Source: Mesostigma viride
Lineage: Eukaryota; Streptophyta; Mesostigmatophyceae; Mesostigmatales; Mesostigmataceae
Assembly (NCBI GenBank): GCA_009746045.1
Contig: RPFO01000189.1
Span: 492,137 to 542,136 of the forward strand
Direction: 5' to 3'
DNA: 50,000 nt
The position numbers and the translations under genes were made by a program. Below the pieces are notes generated by a model. That model was not told the origin of the DNA, ran no database searches, and saw only the letters and a program-made list of their open reading frames with translations. Shown in pieces: positions 42,020-50,000 of this stretch; within the stretch, counting starts at the first letter, position 1, and the number at the start of each line of letters is the position of its first letter.

Positions 42020-42153
42020 GGGAGTTTTTACTGGTCGTTCCGTCGGATCCGGAAGTCCCCAGTTCAAACCCGCGCAGGGGCTAGCGGTCCTAAGTTTTCT
42101 GCATGTTCCCATCAGCTGCTATCTACAGTGCCGTAAGCGGAACCGCCCACACT
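42020..42153 (+). repeat. Partial satellite unit
   Basis: Runs from GGGAGTTTTTACTGG to GGAACCGCCCACACT. The start is the same as in the isolated monomer at 29389, and the end is the same as in the truncated units at 28395-28540. TCATGAGTCAGGCA follows. Confidence 0.88.
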
Positions 42154-44390
42154 CATGAGTCAGGCATGAAATATGGAGAATATCGTTACTGACATCGTTA
42201 CCAATATTCGTTACCGATTGGAGATTTCGTATGGCGACAATCGTGATTCATCCAATCTTAAACGTGGGGCGGGGGGGTGTAATAATTGTCCATCTTCGAG
42301 CGGCACGGACCACACTCTGATACTCGAAACCCCAAAATTTAGTAAATTCGCCAAACTGTGCTTTTTTTGCCGTAGTCCGGTCTCTCGCCAACTACAGATA
42401 TTATTTCCAGTATTGTACTTCAGATATTATTCCCAGAAATATTCTGCGAAATCCTGGCGAAATCCATAATTATTTCGGTACCATTCTCTGGCAAACCCGC
42501 CTCGACTTGGGCATACCCGCAAGCCGCAAAAGGGCTGACAAATCTGACTTGGTAGATCCCGCGGGTGTCTCCAGCGCACACGTGTCCATAAAACTTTTAG
42601 GGATGAGGTATATAGCTAGCTGGCCATGGCTTAATAGCGCGCCAGCGTCGACATTCGAATCCGGCTGCTCTGCTGCATATGCAGCTGTCATTCGATCGAC
42701 ATCATTATCAACATGTAATCAGCCGGCGCGGGGATCTCGATTTTGGACTTTCCATCAAAGTTAATCTCAGTACTGGCCAACAAGATCAATTATTGACGTC
42801 GGACACGTACGCGGTACTCTGCGCGCGCGCGCATGAGCTGCATGAGTGCATGCAGTCCTTTGTTAGCGTCACACGCCGCCACTGCTTTGGAAATGGCGTG
42901 CATGGGTCGATCATCTCAGGGGTAGCTAGCTATACTAGACCAGCTTGCTATAGCTAGGTACCTCGCCCGGCATATATAGGCATTTAAATTTAGTACGTTA
43001 TACGTCAACAAAACGTAGCCTATAGGGAAAACGTAGCCACGGACATGCTGTCATATTGCGGCCGCCTTAGCTAGCTGCTTGGTGCAGTGATTGCTAGCTG
43101 TACTACGTAGTCTGACTCGAACCTGGAAACAATGTCTGCATCAGATCATCGTTGGCACGAGTATACGATATAAGCGCCGCATACTGATCTATATGATGAC
43201 CAGTACTTGACCAGCCAACGTCATATATACATACAATATGGCCAGGACGCGGCCGGGGCGCGCGCTGCAGCTGAATATTATAATGCACAGCTAGCTAGAG
43301 CATCGGCCGAGAAACCATCGGCAATTATATGGGAATTCTTGGCATTCTTGGCTACAATTAACGCGGTCGTCCAGCAGGCGCAGCTTGAGAAATCCAGAGC
43401 AGCATGCAGCGGCTTGCCGCCAGCTCGCTTTGCAGCGCGTCTGCATTCGCACCAGTGGAGCTCACAACGGCACACTCGATTATAATATTTGTAATCGTCG
43501 GTACGTACCTATATATACAAATACTACGCGGTATGCCTTGACAATAATGATAATTGATATACGATACTAGTAGACTGTTGCACATGATGCAGCATTCGTT
43601 GCATAATTGTATCGTGACCATTATTAGTAGCTGATCATGCATGTCAGGCATGTGTTATGTCATCATGCGCATGGCCGGCATCGTGCACGGTTGCGCGAAC
43701 ATCATTTATAATTGCCTGATCAGCTGCTAATAAAATATTCATGTCGAGTTGAATTCGCGTTTCTCGACCTTGTACCTCGACTATGTTGGCACTGCTCATG
43801 GGCATCCAGCCATCCACAAGCTTGCCACCGAGGGACGCTATGCCGGCCGGCGGTATTGCGCATGTTGTAGGATGCGCATTTCGTGCGCAGCGGGACTGTA
43901 TCGAAACGACATTCGATTGTTCTCTGGCATTTTATATAGATCTCGTGAGCGCATGTCAACTAACTTCAGTGCTCACTTAATTGTGCCAGTTCTGGAAATT
44001 ATCCTCCTCTAGTTGGATCTCCTGCTGTCTGAAACACATCATCAACAGCTAGCAACTGCAATCAACATTTTTTATAAATATTCTTGATGATATCTACGTG
44101 TTAAGTATTAGATTCTCTTCGCCTGCATGACTGGTTGCTTGATTAACCATATATGTTCAGAGTGTTCTGGCATGCGTTCTTACAGTCCGAGAATTTTGAA
44201 CGTAGGATGTCAACTGTTTCCTGATCTTTGCTGCATGCTTAGTACATGTGTAGCTTCCACTCACCCTTGCGTCTGCACCCAACCACTGCCCATGTCCCCC
44301 CGGTCGACCCACACGCTCCACACGGATACAAATCCGAACCGTGCATGCGTAGGGCTGGGTCAACATTGGGTCGCCGCATCCACGACCCAG
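42154..44390. other. Intergenic or intronic DNA, no gene recognised
   Basis: 42337-42400 resembles 28669-28735 (satellite-flanking repeat). About 42930-43310 is rich in GCTAGC/TAGCTA palindromes. No exon with a recognisable domain was found. Upstream exons of the beta-helix gene could lie here unrecognised. Confidence 0.35.
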
Positions 44391-44678
44391 AGGGTGGCTA
44401 CGGAGCGCCAGTTTCGTGATGCCATGGCCAACGTCATGATTGATACCATCGACGTCACCTCCTCTTTTGCATTGACAGAGAGCGCGGGGATATTTATAGA
44501 TCGCTCCCTGAGCATCGTGGGCAGCTGTGACGCCCCACCTGGCAAGGGTTGCTGCGCGATCGGGGTCGACGCTGGGACGGGACCAGCGCAGGTATTGCAT
44601 GTCCAGGCCACCGCCCCAGAAATGCACCTCGCTATCGAAGGGATCTGCTTCTCTGCCACCACCACCGACGCAGTGCAG
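44391..44678 (+). CDS. Exon of a beta-helix (pectin-lyase-fold) protein
   Basis: 96 codons in one frame, bordered by GACCCAG on the left and GCAG/GTGTGT on the right, both phase 0. The protein starts RVATERQFRDAMANVMIDTI, then FALTESAGIFIDRSLSIVGS. A Cys-rich turn (SCDAPPGKGCCAIGVDAG) follows, then VLHVQ and MHLAIEGICFSATTTDAVQ. The pattern 'V.....F..A......I.I......L......I...LSI.G.C.....C.I....VLHV.....L.I.G..F' is typical of right-handed parallel beta-helix repeat proteins of algae. These are often secreted or surface proteins. It is likely not the first exon, since no start or signal peptide is attached. The identity is an inference from the repeat pattern. Confidence 0.62.
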
Positions 44679-44680
44679 GT

Positions 44681-44800
44681 GTGTGGGGCCGGGGGTGTAT
44701 GTGGAGTGGATTTGGGGTGGGGTGGGGTTGAATGGGATGGGTACTGGGGTGCATGGGGCCGGGGGTGTATGTGGAGTGGATTTGGGGTGGGGTGGGAGTT
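44681..44800 (+). repeat. Direct repeat, two ~43 bp copies 70 bp apart
   Basis: GGGGCCGGGGGTGTATGTGG with the following AGTGGATTTGGGGTGGGG occurs at 44685 and again at 44755. Confidence 0.9.
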
Positions 44801-45336
44801 ATGTTATGGAAAGGACGCAGGACGTCTTATGATGCTTGAGAGCAGATAATGTACGAATGAATCAGCGAGACTGTAAGCTTGTGCGCGAAGAGTGCAAGGG
44901 ATATGAATTCCTTCGTCATTAGACAATAGGTTTACCCTTATCAACACGTCCATTCCACTGGTCGCCGCCAGTGACCGTTGGGTGCAGACCGTCGGCCCGA
45001 GGCCGCACGATCACAGGTAGCAGTCTCGTTACATCGTGTGATCACAGATCATTCGACATGTCCCCTATCCCCTATCTAGGATACTCTTGTACCGTCCACT
45101 GACGGGACTCTATACGTATACTTGGTAAGTACTGACATATGTCACGTACCCCAGTACCCAAAGTACCAACGTACCTATCTAGGGTAACATATGAGACTCG
45201 ACTCGCTATCTGTCATATCTAAATAGCTCATGTGGTATTCATAGTCACATACCAACACAGTTTTACAAGGCTTATTCATACGTTGTATTCACATTGCCTT
45301 TGGGACTTGGTCTACAGCAGAGCATGGAGACTAACT

Positions 45337-45697
45337 GTGGGGTGGGGTGGGGTGGGGTGGGGTGGGTGGGGTGGGGTGGGGTGGGGTGGGGTGGGGTGGG
45401 GTGGGGTGGGGTGGGGTGGGGTGGGGTGGGGTGGGGTGGGGTGGGGTGGGGTGGGGTGGGGTGGTGGTGGGTGGGGTGGGTGGGGTGGGGTGGGGTGGGT
45501 GGGGTGGGGTGGGGTGGGGTGGGGTGGGGTGGGGTGGGGTGGGGGTGGGGGTGGGGGTGGGGTGGGGGTGGGGGTGGGGTGGGGGTGGGGGTGGGGTGGG
45601 GGTGGGGGTGGGGTGGGGGTGGGGGTGGGGGTGGGGGTGGGGTGGGGGTGGGGGTGGGGGTGGGGGTGGGGGTGGGGGTGGGGGTGGGGGTGGGGGG
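45337..45697 (+). repeat. (GGGGT)n passing into (GGGGGT)n
   Basis: About 200 bases of five-base GGGGT units with a few interruptions, followed by about 155 bases of mostly GGGGGT units. Related G-rich sequence continues to about 45790. Every unit supplies a G-run, so the strand has very high G-quadruplex potential. The Gly/Val/Trp frames are repeat artefacts. Confidence 0.95.
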
Positions 45698-45796
45698 ATG
45701 GGAAAGTGGGGGTCACTCCCATGGTGTGGGTGTGGGATGGGGGGTGGGTGGGTGGGGATGGGAAAGTGGGGGTGGAGTGTGGGGGGGAAGGAATGG

Positions 45797-45992
45797 AGTC
45801 ATGATAAACAATGACCAGAGTCCTTTTGCCGCTCGGCGCAGCAAGGGTTCCGGACCATGATTTACCCAGCAATAAGCACTCGCTGATAACCTAATTTTAC
45901 GTGCCTGGTTATCGCTGCATGGGTAAAGAATGGCCCAAACCTTTTTTGTGCCGAGCGGCATACAGATTCCGGCGGCATTTTCTATCAAGACT
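45797..45992. mobile_element. Foldback element of the TGCCGCTCGGC family
   Basis: Ends AGTCATGATAAACAATG and CATTTTCTATCAAGACT are inverted with 3 mismatches in 17. Inside, TTGCCGCTCGGC...TTTACCC.GCA.TAA in the left half is repeated in inverse orientation in the right half (GGTTATCGCTGCATGGGTAAA to GTGCCGAGCGGCA). The whole 196 bp can fold back. Its left half aligns with the element at 48748. Confidence 0.78.
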
Positions 45993-46106
45993 AGTGGTGG
46001 TGGTGGTGGGGGGGGGGGCATAAGGGAGGAAAGGCATGTGGGCGGATGGGGACTATGGAAGGCTGGGGGGAGGGTGCATTTACTTCTGCGTGTGCAATTG
46101 TGTGAC

Positions 46107-46527
46107 TGGTGGGTGGGTGGGTGGGTGGGTGGGCGGGTGGGCGGGCGGGCGGCGGGCGGGCGGGCGGGCGGGCGGGCGGGCGGGCGGGCGGGCGGCGGGC
46201 GGGCGGGCGGGCGGGCGGGCGGGCGGGCGGGCGGGCGGGCGGGCGGGCTGGCGGGCGGGCGGGCGGGCGGGCGGGCGGCCGGGCGGCCGGGCGGCCGGGC
46301 GGCCGGGCGGGCGGCCGGGCGGGCGGGCGGGCGGGCGGCCGGGCGGCGGGCGGGCGGGCGCGCGGGCGGGCGGGCGGGCGGGTGGCCGGGCGGGCAGGCG
46401 GGCGGCCAGGTGGGCAGGCGGCCAGGCGGGCAGGCGGGCAGGCGGGCGGGCGGGTGGGCGGGCGGGCGGCCAGGTGGGCAGGCGGGCGGGCGGGCGGGCG
46501 GGCGGCCGGCCGGCCGGCCGGCCGGGC
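46107..46527 (+). repeat. (GGGC)n / GGCC-variant array
   Basis: About 420 bases. It starts as GGGT units, becomes GGGC with interspersed GGCC, GGCA and GGCT, and ends in (GGCC)n. It has high quadruplex and hairpin potential. The Ala/Gly/Arg frames over it are repeat artefacts. Confidence 0.95.
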
Positions 46528-47071
46528 AGAGGGGGTCGGCCGATGGGGAAGGCAGAAATGCAACTGCCTTCCAGGAGCAGCTGAGAAGGGTTTCAGTGTG
46601 CGCCCTCTATTAGCATCTACAGTTTAGTCTTGACTCATTAGTAATCGTACGAATCCACCTCATTAGTAAGTTCGTACGAATGAACTGAAGTTTATCTAAA
46701 TTGAGGACCAGGTACATGTGGTCTGCCTCTACTCAGGACTAAAGTAACGCTTGCATAGATCCCACTCAGGTACACGACGGAATCAGGACTGTAGTACAAA
46801 AAACGTATCGGAAAAAACGTCGTTTGTGCTGAATTTGTACGGTGAATGAGTCAAGACTTCCCTGTGTCCTGTTGGGATCTGGGACCCAGTAACTTGTGTG
46901 AATCTCATTCATTACCTTGATTCTGTCGTCCAGCAGTCTTCGAATTCATCTTCCTCACAGCCTTGCGCATAGTGCACACCTGTTTTTCTCCCCGGCCCAT
47001 CTGCTATGAACTCAAAAGGCAAAATGTGTACTCAATAGGACGGATGCGGCTCCACTTTCGCTTCTCTGCAG

Positions 47072-47161
47072 GGCACATCCACCCATGAGGCGGTCCGGTG
47101 TAGCGGCGTGCATCGTGCCCATCTGCTGGTCACGGATGCTTCATTTTCCAACTTTTATGCG
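47072..47161 (+). CDS. Exon of the beta-helix protein (30 codons)
   Basis: CTTCTCTGCAG precedes and GTGAGAGTT follows. Both borders are phase 0, like the previous exon. The protein reads GTSTHEAVRCSGVHRAHLLV, then TDASFSNFYA. The ending 'ASFSNFYA' has the form of a beta-helix rung (C/A-x-F-S-N-N-x-A). Joined to exon 1 it continues DAVQ-GTSTHEAV smoothly. The short length equals about one rung. Confidence 0.6.
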
Positions 47162-48481
47162 GTGAGAGTTCCATCTTTGGGAGCCATCTGGGTGGGAAGA
47201 TGTGGCAGCTACTTCTGATGTTCTGGGAAGCCCACCATCCTCAAGGGCAAAAGTTGGCTTAGACAGTTGTTTCTCCTCTACCCTGGAGGGCTGAATCGCA
47301 CTGGCATCTGGCATCTGGCGAGGTCTGCGTTTTGTATGTATGGTGGACTCAACCCTACCTTCATGTGCCCGGCCATGTTGAATCCTGATTATAGGCAGAC
47401 TGGAAGAGGCCAAAGGTGCACCGACCACGCTATTATTGGAATTACACCGCCATATATAATGACCCAACCAATATGAAGGCAAACTGGCAGCTGCTGCAAG
47501 GGTGCAGCAGATACATCAAAATGCACATGCTGCCGCACCCGATGTGAAGCGCGGCTGCATCATCCTTCAATTGTGTGATAAACATCCAACAAAAACGGCC
47601 GTGCATGTCACCCTGGTGCCCGGGTAGCAGATGCCGCATAGCGCCATGGGTACTGCGAAGTACTACTGTATGTGCCACTTCCAAGGAGGGGTATACCCTC
47701 ACTGGTTTCTAGTGTATGATGGGCTATCTGGTACGTTGAGCGTTGATTACTTTAAGTCAGCTTGTTAGCTTGAAGCTCTAGAGATACGTGCCTCCTATTT
47801 CAAGCCCAATAATGTTGTGGTAGAGGCCCCCGCTATAGGTTTGCTGCGCAGCGTACATACTCTTAGACAATCTAATGCTCATACCCTAGCTGGTTCTTGC
47901 TCAGACTCAGCTGGCTGTCAGTGGTTCTTGCTGATTCAATTGCAAATAAAACCGATCTCACCAAGACTGCGTGCAATCTCCAGGGGCTGATTGCCATGGT
48001 TCTTGGGCATGCCTTGATTGCATTCCATTGGCTGATCTATCTCCGATACGTTATCATCATGTTGTTTATATATGTTGATTTTTTCCAGGTTAAACATTAT
48101 GGGCCTTGCTTTGTACCCACCACAGCGGTACAATCTCAATTCATATTTTCTACTTCTATATTTTCCTATACCTGCTGGCATGCATGCAATGTATAAGTGA
48201 TGCAGTTAGTGCCAAGGTTCTGCATGGCGTGCCATGAGTGGACCAGGGTGCACGTGCTGGCGTACCCACCTTGGAGATCAGTATTGGTTGCGATCCATTT
48301 TCATGAACTGATGTAGGCATAACAGTATTAGGATGCTTACCTGTTTTGTGACGCTGGCTAACTGTGTACTCTTTGTCTTTGTTTTGATTTACTCCTTTGT
48401 TGTGCTGTACCTATTGTGTTGTTTTATCTACTATTATGCCACCCCGGCACATGGACACCTGGCCCATTGAGACTGATGCAG
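47162..48481 (+). other. Intron, no further exon recognised
   Basis: GTGAGA at the left and GACTGATGCAG at the right. GGTTCTTGCT.A is repeated near 47890-47935. A short exon could be missed. Confidence 0.5.
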
Positions 48482-48559
48482 GAAAGCGGCGCGTTCGCCA
48501 TCAAAGGGACTGGGTGCGCGGTGACCTGCAAAAACTGTGGATTTTTCAATAATCAGGCG
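48482..48559 (+). CDS. Exon of the beta-helix protein (26 codons)
   Basis: Preceded by GATGCAG and followed by GTGAGG; phase 0 at both ends. The protein reads ESGAFAIKGTGCAVTC, then KNCGFFNNQA. This is a textbook beta-helix rung of the type 'GGAxAI.G....C.F.NN.A'. It shares the phase and the Cys pattern of the two upstream exons. The gene presumably continues beyond the window or in unrecognised exons. Confidence 0.62.
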
Positions 48560-48747
48560 GTGAGGCATGCCGGCGTGATGAGCCAATGTAGTCTTTCTGC
48601 ACATCCATTCCCACACTATGATTGTTGCACCGCGGTGCTGCCTGCACACCTTGTTCAAGCTCATTGTTACAAGCAAAAGAAACTAGATGCCCTGCACTCA
48701 CACGTAAAGATACCGCTAGCTCTAATATCTATGTATGTCTCATTCAC

Positions 48748-48883
48748 AGTATGATAAATATTGTACGGAAACCTTTTGCCGCTCGGCACAAAGGTTCCGC
48801 ATGAATATTACCCATGCAGCGATAACCACTTGCTGCTGACCTGAGTTTAATTTTATGCGCGTCCACGCAGTATTTATCATACT
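48748..48883. mobile_element. MITE of the TGCCGCTCGGC family
   Basis: Inverted ends AGTATGATAAATATTG and CAGTATTTATCATACT with one mismatch; TA could be the target duplication. The body contains CCTTTTGCCGCTCGGCACAA, then ATTACCCATGCAGCGATAACC. It matches the left half, and inversely the right half, of the foldback element at 45797-45992. No coding capacity. Confidence 0.8.
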
Positions 48884-49370
48884 ACAACCTAGTATAGCCT
48901 CATCATGTGGCGTGGACTAATAGATCGAGGCTTGGAGCACGCGCATATATAATCTGATATGAATATATCTGATATAATTCTGCTCGCAGCGGGTGCCAAA
49001 CGAGACAAAATAGTTCGCCTCCGAGTGGGTTCAAACCAGGCTGCGCCCTATAGTCGTAGGTCTTAGCTAGTAACGATAAAGTATTGTGCGAAAACGTTTT
49101 TCCGCTCGGCACAATCACTCGGCATCATGCAATAATTATCAGAACTTTAACCCCTAAACCGTCCTCGTGCCGATTTTCGACCACGAGTTTTACTCATGAC
49201 TGGAATTCGGCATGAGTTTGTGCGCCCTGTAGAAATCTCGCGGGAAGGTTTTCGCGGGTAAAAATAGGACCGTTGGAAAGGTCTAGATTCACTCTATCCG
49301 TAGCACTCTTGAAAGACTGTATCTGACCACCGGACCAGGGTGAAAACCCTGGTCAAAGCTGACAGGGTAC
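48884..49370. other. No gene; partial third copy of the TGCCGCTCGGC family
   Basis: At 49073-49150, ACGATAAAGTATTGTGCGAAAA and TTTTTCCGCTCGGCACAA match the left end of the elements at 45797 and 48748. The right half is not recognisable. The rest of the stretch has no motif. Confidence 0.5.
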
Positions 49371-49900
49371 CCTAAACTGGTGACTCAAAATAGTCATAAG
49401 ATATTTTGAGCATTATCTTGTGGGTCCCTGGGTGAAACAAGACATGGAAGTGCTTGGATGTAGTGCTTGGGTACACTTACAGTCCCCCCTGAAATACTTG
49501 GGTGAAATCCAAGGTATACGTGGTCCATCATGCATTGGTTGTGAAGTTTATACTCGCGACCCGCGCGCAGCTGTCTCCAAGCATATGCGGCAGTGGTTAT
49601 GGTGAATATTGGTGGCACACAGGTTGAAATATGCGTTAACATGCATGTTTGCCAATATTCCATGCTTACCTATCATGTCCAGGTTCAAAACTGCACTAGA
49701 ATGCTTGCTCTAGCCCCCCCTAAACTGGTGACTCAAATGAGTCACCAGTTATTTTTAGCTCCATCTGGTGGGCCCCTGGGGCAGTTACAATTTTTAGTGC
49801 TAGTATCCCATCCTAACTAGTAAATCTATCTACAAAACCAACCCCAGGGGCAACTTATTGAGAAAAGTGGTCTATCATGCATTGTAAGTGGGTCACCGCG
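49371..49900. repeat. Two diverged copies of a ~180 bp repeat; palindrome at 49723-49750
   Basis: Copy 1 at 49371-49550 and copy 2 at about 49718-49900 share CTAAACTGGTGACTCAAA, then ATCT.GTGGG.CCCTGGG, and later ATCATGCATTG. In copy 2 AACTGGTGACTCA and TGAGTCACCAGTT form a perfect 13-base palindrome around AA. No gene was recognised to the window end. Confidence 0.6.
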
Positions 49901-50000
49901 CACACTCACCGTACCCCCCTGAGGGGGGTGCTATTTATAGAGCAGGGGGGGCTAGTACTGGGACCACCCACTATACTCCCAGGTGGGCCCTCATATGGGG

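Larger units (their letters stand above)
44679..47071 (+). other. Intron with G-rich arrays and a foldback element
   Basis: GT at 44679-44680 and TCTCTGCAG ending at 47071. It contains a 70 bp direct repeat, the GGGGT/GGGGGT array, a foldback element and the GGCG array. A short direct repeat CTCATTAGTAA...CGTACGAAT occurs twice at about 46634-46680. Confidence 0.55.

Noticed and set aside
43749-44012. Possible first exon of the beta-helix gene
   Set aside because: An open frame exists, but no signal peptide, no domain pattern and no convincing donor site link it to 44391.
45232-46627. Gly/Val/Trp- and Gly/Arg/Ala-rich proteins
   Set aside because: Simple-sequence frames of the G-rich arrays, open in several frames at once, and lying within an inferred intron.

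Overview
The window is repeat-dominated nuclear DNA from a eukaryote. Most of it consists of nested LTR retrotransposons, with satellite DNA, short inverted-repeat elements and, at the right end, part of one intron-containing gene. GT-AG introns, a Ty3 chromovirus with a chromodomain, a primer-binding site resembling that of initiator-Met tRNA, and a beta-helix protein with cysteine-rich turns fit a green-lineage alga. That assignment is an inference of low confidence. I see no bacterial-type operon, rRNA gene, tRNA gene or CRISPR array.

Layout. 1-5228: decayed, mostly unreadable repeat remains, with two recognisable minus-strand Ty3/Gypsy scraps. 5229-8539: two copies of the same Gypsy LTR, leader and gag start, arranged head to head. 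They surround a perfect (AAC)171 tract and a broken LINE reverse transcriptase. 7376-26859: a Ty3/Gypsy chromovirus ('GypB') with LTRs, gag, pro-pol, chromodomain and an extra 3' ORF. Its gag is split by a complete Copia-type element ('CopA', 9743-17591, target duplication CATGG). Its 3' LTR is split by two tandem copies of an unidentified element ('D'). 26858-28540: a 218-222 bp satellite array that abuts the LTR end. 28814-29276: a TA-flanked inverted-repeat element. 29608-29756: a long palindrome. 30073-41355: a terminal-inverted-repeat transposon (TSD AATCCA), into which a second Gypsy element ('GypC', 30394-40906, TSD GGCAT) has inserted. GypC itself carries a 1.3 kb insertion and has lost its integrase core. 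42020-42153: another satellite piece. 44391-48559: three phase-0 exons of a probable right-handed beta-helix protein. Its introns hold very G-rich arrays and members of a small foldback repeat family.

How the parts work together. The three LTR elements appear to solve the gag/pol expression problem differently. GypB has a textbook -1 frameshift heptamer, A AAA AAC, directly before the gag stop. CopA has gag and pol in one frame, separated by a single UGA. GypC is too damaged to judge. CopA is the most unusual element. Its domain order reads ORF1 - gag - integrase - aspartic protease-like - reverse transcriptase - RNase H, whereas ordinary Copia elements place the protease before the integrase. 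It also has LTR ends that are not TG...CA and an additional ORF ahead of gag. Both Gypsy elements carry an ORF between pol and the 3' LTR.

All annotations come from reading the sequence and comparing copies inside the window; no database search was possible. The coding regions contain many single-base frame breaks although the LTR pairs are nearly identical. Some breaks may therefore be assembly indels rather than real mutations.
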